NCBI GenBank assembly: GCA_039808325.1
Contig: JBDHSU010000034.1
Coordinates: 1 to 31,130, forward strand
DNA length: 31,130 nucleotides
Reading direction: 5' to 3'
From: JAFKKS01 sp039808325
Lineage (GTDB): Bacteria; Pseudomonadota; Alphaproteobacteria; Rhizobiales; Xanthobacteraceae
Every line of letters begins with the position of its first letter. Positions within the stretch are counted from its first letter, which is position 1. Under the pieces are notes generated by a model, which was given only the letters and a program-made list of their open reading frames with translations, was not told where the DNA came from and did not search any database. A program made the position numbers and the translations under genes. This document shows, in pieces, positions 10,189 through 17,892 of this stretch.

Positions 10189-10860
10189 CTATCGCGTCGG
10201 GATCTGAAGCTTCCGCTCGGCGCGCTCGAAGGCCTTGGCGACGACGACGCACATCAGGAAATAGATCGCGCCGACCATGGTGTAGATCGGCAGCGCCCTG
10301 AACGTTGCATTCGCCAACAGCTCGCCCGCGCGCATGAGCTCGAGAACGCTCAGGACCGCGACGAGGGACGAGTCCTTGATCAGGACGAGCGCGTAGTTTC
10401 CCAATGCCGGAAGTATGACGCGCAGCGCTTGCGGCGCGACGACGAGGCGGAATCTGGCGAAACTGTGCAGCCCAAGCGCGGCGGCGGCCTCGGTCTGCCC
10501 GCGGCTGATCGACTGAACGCCGGCGCGGAACAGCTCGGCGAGATAGGCGCCGAAATTGAGGCTGAGCCCAATCGCTCCGGCCGCGAATGCGGGAAGAACG
10601 ATGCCGATTTCGGGAAGCGCGTAGTAAATATAGAAGAGCTGAAGCAGGAGGGGCGTGCCGCGGATCAGCGAAATGTAGAAGCGCGCGGCGCCGGATATGA
10701 CCCGGTTCTCGCTGAGCCGGCCGGCGCAGACGACAAGACCGACGCTGACGGCGCCGAGTGCGGCGACCGCCGAAATCTCGAGCGTCAGGACCGCCCCCTG
10801 AAGGAGCGGCCCCAGGAAGGAAATATATTCAGCGAGCCAGGCGAGATTATTTGGCAGCAA
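10189..10860 (-). CDS. Polar amino-acid-type ABC transporter permease (HisM/GlnP family)
   Basis: Inner-membrane permease of about 223 residues with several hydrophobic segments. The ABC permease coupling (EAA) loop reads QTEAAAALGLHSFARFRLVV, followed by APQALRVILPALGNY, the standard HisM/GlnP/ArtM pattern. The early block PLLQGAVLTLEIS and the RGTPLLLQLFYIYYALP segment are also typical. In the family, two permeases and two ATPases import a solute delivered by the binding protein. The start is uncertain: TTG at 10860, overlapping the upstream gene's stop, gives the usual family N-terminus. An ATG at 10932 would add 24 residues lying inside the binding-protein gene. It is the last gene of the ureohydrolase-binding protein-permease operon. 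No ATPase gene is present nearby. Confidence 0.9.
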   Translation of the reverse strand: MLPNNLAWLAEYISFLGPLLQGAVLTLEISAVAALGAVSVGLVVCAGRLSENRVISGAARFYISLIRGTPLLLQLFYIYYALPEIGIVLPAFAAGAIGLSLNFGAYLAELFRAGVQSISRGQTEAAAALGLHSFARFRLVVAPQALRVILPALGNYALVLIKDSSLVAVLSVLELMRAGELLANATFRALPIYTMVGAIYFLMCVVVAKAFERAERKLQIPTR

Positions 10861-11656
10861 GATTGCCAACGCCCCAACGTTCCAGAATCTTGCCGATCTC
10901 TCCGTTCGCCTTGTTCTTGGCGAGGGACGCATTGACCGCGTCGAGCAGCGACTTGTTCCCCTTCATGACGGCGAGCCCGACGTAGAATGTCTTTTCGGGT
11001 TTGAACTCCTTGACGATATGGACGCCGGTGATGCCCTTGTCCTTCATCTGATAGGCGACGCTCGGAGGGTCGATGAGCGCGCCGTCGATGCGCCCGGAGC
11101 GGACCTCGGCCAATATCGTGACATAATCGGGATAGGTTCGAACTTCCTTGATGCCGGGAACGTTCTTGACGGAGTTGAGCTGCACGCTTCCCGTCAACAC
11201 GCCGATCGTGTTTCCGGAGAGCGAATGAAGGTCCGTGAAGCTCTTCTTGCTATCGTCGCGGACGACGATGCCTTCTCCCCAACCGTAGATGGGATCCGAA
11301 AAATCGAGAACCGTCGCCCGCTCCGGCGTGATGAAGAGGGGCGCGGACATCAAATCCGCACGGCCGGACGTGATCGTGCCGATCAATCCGCCGAACGGCA
11401 CTTCGGTGAACTCCGCCTTGATGTTCAAGTCCTTCGCGATCAGCTCGGCAACCTCGAACATGATTCCCGAGAGCTTGTTGGTCCGCGGATCGACAAAGCC
11501 GTGCGGTGGAGACGAGGCTGTCGTGACGATCTTTATGACCCCTTGGGCCTTGATCGATTCGAGGGAACTCGCGTTTCCGGCGCTCGTCAGAGCGGCGAGC
11601 ATCGAGGCGGTCAGCAATGCGCGAGTGAAGGCGCCGCAAACACTTTTCGTCATCAT
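10847..11656 (-). CDS. Periplasmic solute-binding protein of an amino-acid-type ABC transporter
   Basis: The protein has 269 residues with a secretion signal (basic start, hydrophobic core ALLTASMLAALTSAG, likely cleavage after about residue 29 near AGNAS). The mature part has the family-3 periplasmic binding protein pattern: IKAQGVIKIVTTASSPPHGF, LSGIMFEVAELIAKDL, FTEVPFGGLIGTITSGRADL, PERATVLDFSDPI and IGVLTGSVQ. The ligand is probably a polar amino acid or an amino-acid-like or guanidino compound, the latter suggested only by the ureohydrolase partner. ATG at 11656 has AGGAG 6 nt upstream and overlaps the ureohydrolase stop as ATGA; a second ATG follows immediately. Longer upstream starts would bury the signal peptide. 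Confidence 0.92.
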   Translation of the reverse strand: MMTKSVCGAFTRALLTASMLAALTSAGNASSLESIKAQGVIKIVTTASSPPHGFVDPRTNKLSGIMFEVAELIAKDLNIKAEFTEVPFGGLIGTITSGRADLMSAPLFITPERATVLDFSDPIYGWGEGIVVRDDSKKSFTDLHSLSGNTIGVLTGSVQLNSVKNVPGIKEVRTYPDYVTILAEVRSGRIDGALIDPPSVAYQMKDKGITGVHIVKEFKPEKTFYVGLAVMKGNKSLLDAVNASLAKNKANGEIGKILERWGVGNLAAK

Positions 11657-12675
11657 GAACGGCTCCTGTTTTGAGGAGGGATTGCAGGAAGAGGCGGCAA
11701 CGCAGGAAGAGACTTCGAAGCGCGAACGTCGGGCGAATAGCAGGCCAGGACGAGCATTTTCAGTACGCAAGTTCCGGCAAGATAGGCCGTCATGCCGGCG
11801 GTATCGTGCGGCGGGCTGACCGTGTTGACCTCGAAGCCGACGAAGTTGAGTCCGGCGAGGCTTTCAAGAAGCCCCAGCCCCTCGCGGGCGGTGAGGCCGC
11901 CCCATGTCGGCGTGCAAACGCCCGGCGCGCATGACGGATCGAACACATCCATGTCGAAACACAGATAGACGGGCTTGCCTTGCAGGCGCTCCTTCACCTC
12001 GGCGACGACGTCTTGAATCCCCCTTTCGAGGAGATCCGTGCCGGGGATCAGTCCATAGCCCTTCTGGCGGGTGTATTCGAAGACGCCGTCCATGTAGACG
12101 GGGCCGCGGGCGCCGACGTGAAAAGAGTGGGAGAGGTCGATCAAGCCTTCCTCCGCCGCCCGCGTGAAGGTCGTCGCCACGTTGTAAAGATCGCGCTCGC
12201 TGTCGCCGTAGCTCGGATACGTGTCCGTATGCGCGTCGACATGCAGAACCACGAGGCCCGGGTGGCGTGCGTGCAGCGCGCGCATATGCGGAAGGCTTAT
12301 GGCTCCGTCGCCGCCGAGGACGATCGGGATCGCTCCTTGGGACAGGATGGTCGCGGCGGCCGCTTCGATCGCCGCATGCGATTCCAAAACGGACCCGGAA
12401 ACGACGGCCGCGTCGCCGCAGTCGACAAGACCCAGCGCCGTCAGCGGATTGAAATCGAAGAAGGGCGGCTCATAAGGCCGCACCAGCGCCGATTGTTCTC
12501 TGATCGCCGCCGGGCCGAGGCGCGACCCCACGCGCACCGGATGCGTGCCGCAATCGAAAGGCGCTCCAAGGATCGCGGCGCGGCTTTGCGAGAGATCGCG
12601 GGTGAAAGGCACGCCCATGAATGTCGGCGGGGCGCGGAACGGCGTGGTGTCGGGCAAGGACGACAAATGAGGCAC
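11653..12675 (-). CDS. Ureohydrolase-family protein (agmatinase/arginase-like) with altered metal-site residues
   Basis: The 340 residues have the arginase/agmatinase fold signatures ILGAPFDCG, HVDAHTDTYP (147-151 DAHTD), FHVGARGP, FDMDVFDPSCAPGVCTP (D241, D243) and FEVNTVSPPHD. These enzymes normally hydrolyse guanidino compounds to urea with two metal ions. Two usual His positions are changed. The GGDH motif reads GGDG (121-124), losing a metal ligand. The segment normally containing SHGTxF reads YNVATTF, losing the His equivalent to the arginase proton shuttle. It may be a divergent amidinohydrolase subfamily or non-catalytic. The GTG start at 12675 is chosen because PTFMGVPFTRDL matches the family N-terminus; ATG at 12618 is an alternative. 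First gene of a three-gene operon divergent from a LysR regulator. Confidence 0.85.
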   Translation of the reverse strand: MPHLSSLPDTTPFRAPPTFMGVPFTRDLSQSRAAILGAPFDCGTHPVRVGSRLGPAAIREQSALVRPYEPPFFDFNPLTALGLVDCGDAAVVSGSVLESHAAIEAAAATILSQGAIPIVLGGDGAISLPHMRALHARHPGLVVLHVDAHTDTYPSYGDSERDLYNVATTFTRAAEEGLIDLSHSFHVGARGPVYMDGVFEYTRQKGYGLIPGTDLLERGIQDVVAEVKERLQGKPVYLCFDMDVFDPSCAPGVCTPTWGGLTAREGLGLLESLAGLNFVGFEVNTVSPPHDTAGMTAYLAGTCVLKMLVLACYSPDVRASKSLPALPPLPAIPPQNRSRS

Positions 12676-12744
12676 CGCAGGTCGATTTTCGATGCTTCAT
12701 CGTTCTTTTGCGGGGTCGCATTGTCAAAGTGGAAAATCTGCGAT

Positions 12745-12765
12745 GTTATAAGTGTGTCTTATAAC
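12745..12765. promoter_or_regulatory. Perfect palindromic LysR-type operator
   Basis: GTTATAAG, 5 bases (TGTGT), then CTTATAAC form a perfect inverted repeat with 8-bp arms. The core TAAG-N5-CTTA fits the T-N11-A box of LysR-type regulators. It sits between the divergent lysR and ureohydrolase genes and ends 10 nt before the lysR start, next to its ribosome site. That position fits auto-repression plus control of the divergent operon, whose start is 70 nt away on the other side. Confidence 0.8.
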
Positions 12766-12775
12766 GAGGGCGGCC

Positions 12776-13699
12776 GTGGATACGCGTTACCTTGAGGTGT
12801 TTCGCGCCGTCATGGAGCATGGCTCAATGACGGCGGCCGGTCAGCGCCTCGGCCGCTCCCAGTCAGCCATTAGCCAAACGATTAGCCGGCTCGAGGATGA
12901 AATCGGGATGCCGCTGTTCCGCCGTCAGCGCGGCAAGCTGCAACCGTTGCCGGAAGCGGTCGCCTTCTATGAGGAAGTCAGCCGCGCGCTCAAGGGGCTC
13001 GAGCGGACGGTCCAGGCGGCGCGCGACATTCGGCGCGTCAGACACGGCCCGCTCGTGGTCGCAACGCAGCTCAGTGTCGCGATCAGCCTCGTGCCGCAGG
13101 TCGTGGCGTCTTTCTCGAAGCGTCATCCCGGTGTGCTCGTGCGCTTGCTCACGCGCAACTCGCAGGTCGTGCACGACCTCCAGGATTGGGAGGCGATCGA
13201 CTTGGGCTTTGCGGAAATGCCGCCGCAATACGCATCCAATCCCGTCGATACGTTCGACCTTCGATGCGTCTGCGTGCTGTCGCCGAACCATCCCGTCGCC
13301 GCGCATCCGCGCCTTTCAGCGAGACTTCTCGATGGCGTCCCGTTCATCGCGCTTCACCGCGAGCATATGACCTACGCGGCGCTTAAAAGCGCATTTGCGG
13401 AGGCAGAGGCGCGGTGGAACGTCGTCGTCGAGACGGAGTTCTTTCTGACCGCCGGATTGCTGACGCTTTCGGGCGCCGGTGTCGCGCTTGTCGATCCGAT
13501 CACGGCGCTCGATCTGCAAAGACGCGGACTGGCCGTACGGCCGTTCGAGCCCGACATCGTCCACTCGTTCGGCCTGTTCCATCCGAAGAAGAGGGTTCCC
13601 TCGATATTCGCCACCACCTTCGCGGAGATATTTGCGCGAGAGATCACGCCCTTCACGCTGAAGGGCGAACGGATTTCCGCGCTTGCGCGACGGGCGTGA
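12776..13699 (+). CDS. LysR-family transcriptional regulator
   Basis: Regulator of 307 residues. The N-terminal winged helix-turn-helix (about 1-60) reads YLEVFRAVMEHGSMTAAGQR, then LGRSQSAISQTISRLE and GMPLFRR, the classic LysR pattern. It is followed by a two-lobe effector domain (about 90-295). GTG at 12776 was chosen because GAGGG lies 5 nt upstream and VDTRYLEVFRAV is the normal LysR start; a GTG at 12752 would extend the protein through the operator. It is transcribed away from the ureohydrolase-ABC operon, the standard arrangement for a local activator. The inducer is unknown, presumably the solute handled by that operon. The gene ends just before a dispersed repeat. Confidence 0.95.
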   Translation: MDTRYLEVFRAVMEHGSMTAAGQRLGRSQSAISQTISRLEDEIGMPLFRRQRGKLQPLPEAVAFYEEVSRALKGLERTVQAARDIRRVRHGPLVVATQLSVAISLVPQVVASFSKRHPGVLVRLLTRNSQVVHDLQDWEAIDLGFAEMPPQYASNPVDTFDLRCVCVLSPNHPVAAHPRLSARLLDGVPFIALHREHMTYAALKSAFAEAEARWNVVVETEFFLTAGLLTLSGAGVALVDPITALDLQRRGLAVRPFEPDIVHSFGLFHPKKRVPSIFATTFAEIFAREITPFTLKGERISALARRA

Positions 13700-13705
13700 G
13701 GACGA

Positions 13706-13806
13706 GAGCGTTTTGCTTTTGACGGAATCAAAAGCAACGCTCCCGTTTCTTGTTCCGACGCGTTTTCCTCACGCGAACCGGATTCCACCTCGCTCGAAAA
13801 CGCCAT
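13706..13806 (+). repeat. Dispersed two-hairpin intergenic repeat, copy 2
   Basis: Starting 7 nt after the lysR stop, a stem-loop (GAGCG...CGCTC, inner stem GCTTTTGA/TCAAAAGC, loop CGGAA) is followed by the same tail as copy 1, ending GAAAACGCCAT. A second stem can form from GCGTTTTC and GAAAACGC. It lies between the convergent lysR and OYE genes and may also act as a transcript end for both. Orientation is opposite to copy 1, and the hairpin side again faces the adjacent gene's 3' end. Confidence 0.8.
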
Positions 13807-13816
13807 TCAAAGAGTT

Positions 13817-14983
13817 TTACTCGGCTCGCTCGACTTCCCGATACGTCGCGGCCCATTGCGCGCGCTTGCGCAGGCTCCATTCGTATTGCGGCGGCCAGAT
13901 ATCGTAGCCCGACTCTCCTTCGAGCTCGAGGCGCGCATGCAGCGGCCACTGCGGGTTGTGCAGAAGCTCCCGGCCGATGCAGATCAAATCGGCTTGCCCC
14001 TGTGCGAGAATGGATTCCGCGTGCTTCGGGTTGACGATCAGGCCGACGGCCATCGTCATCATCTTCAGCTCCTTGCGGATCTGCTCGGCGAAGGGAACCT
14101 GGAATCCGGGGCGGCGCGTCAACGAACTCGCCACTGAGCGGGAACGGTCGGCGTCGATGCCGCCGGACGAGCAGTCGATGACATCGTATCCGAGGCGGCC
14201 GAGTTCTTTTGAGAAAACCAGCGTGTCCTCCATGAGCCACCCTTCCGGAAGACCGTCGATGGCGGAAATCCGGAAAAAGGCTGGAAGGTTTTCCGGCCAT
14301 TCGCGGCGAACGGCGGCCGCGACCTCGAGCGGATAGCGCATGCGGTTTTCGCGGCTCCCGCCGTAGCGGTCCGTGCGCTGGTTGCTGACGCCGGATAGAA
14401 AGGAGTGGAGGAGATAGCCATGGGCGCCATGGATCTCCACGATGTCGAATCCCGCTTCGCGCGCGCGCCGCGTCGCCGCGCCCCACGCCTGCGTAATGCG
14501 CTCCATCTCGTCGATCTCGAGCGCGTCCGGCACCGCGCGTTTGGGATTGGCGGCAATCGCGCTAGGCGCCACCATCCGCCACGGCGGCTCGCCGCGCGCC
14601 GCATCGTCCGCGTTGAGGGCTTCGCCCCCCTGCCACGGCCGCTGGCTGCTGCCTTTGCGGCCGGCATGCGCCAACTGGATCGCCGGCACCGCGCCTTCCG
14701 CCCGAATGAAGTCGGCAAGACGGCGCATCGGCGCGATCTGCTCGTCGCACCACAGCCCTGTGCAGCCATGCGTGATCCGGCCTGCCGGTTCGACCGCCGT
14801 CGCTTCGACGAAGACGATTCCGGCGCCCCCGACCGCCAGTTTTCCGTACTGGACCAGGTGCCAGTCATTGGCGGCGCCGTTCACAGCGGAATACAGGCAC
14901 ATCGGCGAGACGACGATACGGTTGCGGACGCGGACATCACGGATTTGGAGGGGGGAAAAGAGATGCGACCGGGCTTCTGCCAT
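13817..14983 (-). CDS. NADH:flavin oxidoreductase, Old Yellow Enzyme family (YqjM-like)
   Basis: FMN-dependent TIM-barrel oxidoreductase of 388 residues. It starts with the family opening LFSPLQIRDVRVRNRIVVSP and has the thermophilic-like/YqjM cysteine in SPMCLYSA. The substrate-binding His pair is in IHGAHGYLLHSFLS, followed by SNQRTDRYGGSRENRMRYPLEV. The phosphate-binding C-terminal strands are VGLIVNPKHAESILAQGQAD and GRELLHNPQWPLHA. Family members reduce activated C=C bonds (enones, maleimides, some nitro compounds) with NAD(P)H; the physiological substrate is unknown. ATG at 14983 fits the family N-terminus; the ribosome site is weak (GGAAAC). It is divergent from the amidohydrolase across 193 nt, so the two may be co-regulated. 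Confidence 0.95.
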   Translation of the reverse strand: MAEARSHLFSPLQIRDVRVRNRIVVSPMCLYSAVNGAANDWHLVQYGKLAVGGAGIVFVEATAVEPAGRITHGCTGLWCDEQIAPMRRLADFIRAEGAVPAIQLAHAGRKGSSQRPWQGGEALNADDAARGEPPWRMVAPSAIAANPKRAVPDALEIDEMERITQAWGAATRRAREAGFDIVEIHGAHGYLLHSFLSGVSNQRTDRYGGSRENRMRYPLEVAAAVRREWPENLPAFFRISAIDGLPEGWLMEDTLVFSKELGRLGYDVIDCSSGGIDADRSRSVASSLTRRPGFQVPFAEQIRKELKMMTMAVGLIVNPKHAESILAQGQADLICIGRELLHNPQWPLHARLELEGESGYDIWPPQYEWSLRKRAQWAATYREVERAE

Positions 14984-15176
14984 TGTGTTTCCGTTGTGAA
15001 GGATTGACCCCGCGAGCGACGCTCGCGCCCGATTTTACTCCCCCGGTTCGCGGGCGAAAAGCGCGCAAGCGTCAACCGTGTACTGCGCTTGCATGGTATC
15101 GGCCGAGCTGGGAACATCGTCCTCCGTGCGCATCGATCGATCGCCCGGAACGTGGTGGGGGCCGAAAGGAAGAATC
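14984..15176. promoter_or_regulatory. Divergent promoter region with two inverted repeats
   Basis: No gene is visible here. This spacer serves both the OYE (minus) and amidohydrolase (plus) genes. It holds a near-continuous palindrome CGCGAGCG-A-CGCTCGCG (15011-15027) and a spaced inverted repeat GCAAGCG-N14-CGCTTGC (15065-15092). Either could be a regulator site or an RNA hairpin. No dedicated regulator is adjacent; the LysR gene past the OYE is the nearest candidate, but its TTATAAG box does not occur here. Confidence 0.45.
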
Positions 15177-16421
15177 ATGGATCTCATCATTCGCAATGTG
15201 CGCCTTTCCGACCGCCCCGATAGGACGCGCGACATCGGCATCGACGGCGGCCGAATCGTCGCGATCGAGCCGACGATATCGGCCGATGCGGAAATCTACG
15301 ATGCGGAGGGATGCTTGGGGTGCGCCGGACTCATCGAGAGTCACATTCACCTCGACAAGTCGCGGATCATCGACCGGTTTCCCGCGCCGAGCAGCCGGGC
15401 CCTCAATCCCGTCAAGACCGTCGCCCCCCTGAAGGGAACGTTCACCGTTGAGGATGTGAGGGCGCGCGCGGAGCGGACGCTGCGGGAATGCATTCTTCAC
15501 GGCACCACCCGCATGCGAACCCAGGTCGAGGTCGATCCGGGCATCGGCATGCGCGGGTTCGAGGCGGTCCATTCGTTGATCCGCGACTACGCCTGGGCCA
15601 TCGATCTCGAAATTTGCGCGTTCCCCCAGGACGGACTCACGAATTATCCGGGGACGGAAGAGCTCCTTGTCGAGAGCCTCAAGCGCGGTGCGAAAGTCAT
15701 CGGCGGGGCGCCGCGCTACGATACGGATCAAGCGGGGCAGATCCGGCGGATCTTCGAGCTCGCGCGGGAATTCGACGTCGACATCGACATCCATCTCGAC
15801 GTCGGCAACACGCCCGACGATATGAATATCGACTTGGTTCTCGAACTGACCGACGCCTACAAATGGGGCGGGCGGGTGGTCGTCGGACATATGGCGAAGC
15901 TCTCGCTTCTCGAGCCGGACGCCCTTGTCGCTCTGGCGCGGCGGATGGCCAATGCCGGTATTGCCGTGACGGTGCTGCCGGCGACCGACCTCTATCTCAT
16001 GGGGCGCGACCAGACGCACAGCGTCCGCCGCGGCGTCGCCGACGCGAACGTGCTGATGGCGCACGGCGTATGCTGCTCGCTCTCATCCAACAACGTGCTC
16101 AATCCGGCGACGCCCTACGGCGATTGCTCGCTGATTCGCATGGCCAATCTTTACGCGAACGTGCTGCAGGCCGCCGGCGATCAAAAGCTGGACGAATGCT
16201 TCGAAATGCTGACGACCCAGTCGGCGCGGCTTCTGAACCTGGAGGACTATGGGCTCGCCGTCGGAAAGCCGGCCGACGTGGCGCTGATCGACGCCGAGAC
16301 GCCGCAGCAGGCGATCGCGGAGATCCGCAGGCCGCGCGCGGTCTTCAAGCACGGCAAGCGTACCGTCACGTGGCACCGCCCGGAGCTGACGCGGCCTCAT
16401 GCGTGCTCCGGGCATCCTTGA
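15177..16421 (+). CDS. Amidohydrolase-superfamily deaminase/hydrolase (cytosine deaminase-like)
   Basis: The 414 residues have the layout of cytosine deaminase/AtzC-type enzymes: an N-terminal beta-sandwich strand (MDLIIRNVRLSD, IGIDGGRIVAIEP), the metal motif SHIHLDKS (His56, His58), further His in DIDIHLDVG and VVGHMAKLS, and a C-terminal strand GKPADVALIDAE. At the strand-8 position, where CodA has an Asp metal ligand, the sequence reads VCCSLSSNNVLNP, with no Asp. The PYGDCSLIRMANLYANV block that follows seems typical of a subfamily whose substrate I do not know. ATG at 15177 has AAAGGAAG upstream; an earlier in-frame start at 15078 adds an unlikely 33 residues. Likely role: hydrolysis of a cyclic or exocyclic C-N bond of an imported compound. 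Confidence 0.88.
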   Translation: MDLIIRNVRLSDRPDRTRDIGIDGGRIVAIEPTISADAEIYDAEGCLGCAGLIESHIHLDKSRIIDRFPAPSSRALNPVKTVAPLKGTFTVEDVRARAERTLRECILHGTTRMRTQVEVDPGIGMRGFEAVHSLIRDYAWAIDLEICAFPQDGLTNYPGTEELLVESLKRGAKVIGGAPRYDTDQAGQIRRIFELAREFDVDIDIHLDVGNTPDDMNIDLVLELTDAYKWGGRVVVGHMAKLSLLEPDALVALARRMANAGIAVTVLPATDLYLMGRDQTHSVRRGVADANVLMAHGVCCSLSSNNVLNPATPYGDCSLIRMANLYANVLQAAGDQKLDECFEMLTTQSARLLNLEDYGLAVGKPADVALIDAETPQQAIAEIRRPRAVFKHGKRTVTWHRPELTRPHACSGHP

Positions 16422-16453
16422 GCTTTGCCGCCTTCGGGGTTGCCGGCCTTCTC

Positions 16454-16476
16454 CGTGGCGCCGCGCGGGCGCCACG
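16454..16476. terminator. Hairpin between convergent amidohydrolase and transporter genes
   Basis: A perfect 9-bp stem, CGTGGCGCC / GGCGCCACG, with a GCGCG loop lies between the stop codons of two convergent genes (16421 and 16499). There is no long T-tract, so bidirectional terminator function is likely only by position and stability. Confidence 0.5.
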
Positions 16477-16498
16477 ATGTTCGTCCGCGGCCTTGCAA

Positions 16499-17794
16499 CT
16501 ATCGCAGCGGCGTGAATGCCGTCTCCTTGATCCGCGTCAAGACGATCAGGGTGATGACCGCGGCGCCGATGACATAGAAGGACGGCGAGAGCGGATTACC
16601 GGTCTCCCGGATCAGGAATGTCGCGATGAAGGGCGCGAAGCCGCCGAAAATCGCAACGGCCGTGTTGTAGCCGATCGACAACGCGGTGTAGCGCACGCGC
16701 GTCGGAAACAATTCGGAATACGCCGCCGGACACGCGCCCGCATACGGGGCGAGCATCACGACCATCAACAGTTGGGCGATGAAGGCTTTCGTCACGTCGC
16801 CGGAGGAGGCCATGATGAACAGCGGATAGCCGAGAAGCGCGTATCCGATGCAGGAGGCGATCAGGAGCGGCTTGCGCCCCACGCGATCGGACAGCGCGCC
16901 CATGAAGGGAATGAGCACGACGAACACGGCAAGACAGAACGTCCCGATCCATAGTGCGGTCGGCTGCGGCAGCTTGCTGACCGTCACCATGTATCCGGTC
17001 ATGTAGATCAACGCGATGTAGTAGGCGACGGTGTTGTGCAGCGTGATGCCGAACGCCGTCAGCGTCTCGCGCGGATATTGCGTGACCGCTTCGGCGAGCG
17101 GAGACGATGCGACTTCGCCGCGCTGTTCGATGCGTGTATATGCGGGCGTGTCGTCGAGCCCCCAGCGCAGGTAGGCGCCGAGCAGTCCGACGAACAGGCC
17201 CAGGATGAACGGCACGCGCCAGCCCCAGCTCATCAGCTCTTCCGGAGTCAAGATCGCGTTGAACAAGGCGGCGGTCGCCGAGCCGAGCAGAAATCCCGCT
17301 CCCACGCTGACTTGCTGCCAGGACCCGACGAAGCCGCGCCGGCCTTCCTTGGCGAATTCCACGAGATAGGCGGTGGAGCCGCCCCATTCGCCGCCGGCGG
17401 ACAAGCCTTGGACGAGCCGCGTGACGACGAGCAGCAGGGGCGCCAGAACGCCGACTTGCGGATATGTCGGCAACAGTCCGATCGCCAGCGTGGAAAGCGC
17501 CATGAGAAAGATGACGGCGCTCAGTGCTTTCCGGCGGCCGTATCGGTCGCCGTAAATGCCGAAGAGGATCGAACCGACGGGGCGCATGACGAAGCCCACG
17601 CCGAACACCGCGAAGGTCAGCAGGATCGAGACGATCGGGTCGCCTGCGGGAAAGAACAAATGCGATATGGTCGCGACAAGAAATCCATAAACCGCGAAGT
17701 CATACCATTCCAGGACGTTGCCGATCACGCCGGCGACAATGGCTGCGCGGCGGCGGCCTTCGGTCACTCTCGGTTCTGCGGCAGTCGATGACAT
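16499..17794 (-). CDS. MFS transporter, metabolite:H+ symporter (MHS) family
   Basis: Twelve-helix major facilitator protein of 431 residues. MHS hallmarks are clear: GNVLEWYDFAVYGFLV in helix 1, GDRYGRRKAL in the loop 2-3 motif, RLVQGLSAGGEWGGS in helix 4, GALSDRVGRKPLL in loop 8-9 and SELFPTRVRYTALSIGYN in helix 11. The family includes proton symporters for alpha-ketoglutarate, citrate, shikimate, proline/betaine and aromatic or heterocyclic acids; the substrate here is unknown. ATG at 17794 has an ideal GGAGGA site 5 nt upstream. Convergent with the amidohydrolase, which may act on the imported compound. A palindrome about 100 nt upstream (17893-17910) may control it. Confidence 0.95.
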   Translation of the reverse strand: MSSTAAEPRVTEGRRRAAIVAGVIGNVLEWYDFAVYGFLVATISHLFFPAGDPIVSILLTFAVFGVGFVMRPVGSILFGIYGDRYGRRKALSAVIFLMALSTLAIGLLPTYPQVGVLAPLLLVVTRLVQGLSAGGEWGGSTAYLVEFAKEGRRGFVGSWQQVSVGAGFLLGSATAALFNAILTPEELMSWGWRVPFILGLFVGLLGAYLRWGLDDTPAYTRIEQRGEVASSPLAEAVTQYPRETLTAFGITLHNTVAYYIALIYMTGYMVTVSKLPQPTALWIGTFCLAVFVVLIPFMGALSDRVGRKPLLIASCIGYALLGYPLFIMASSGDVTKAFIAQLLMVVMLAPYAGACPAAYSELFPTRVRYTALSIGYNTAVAIFGGFAPFIATFLIRETGNPLSPSFYVIGAAVITLIVLTRIKETAFTPLR

Positions 17795-17892
17795 GGAAGT
17801 CCTCCAGAATGTTCCTGGGTTTGCGAACGTCGCCCGCTGTCGTCGGAATGCTTGAAGGTGACGGGAACGGATTTTCGTCGGCCACTCCGATC

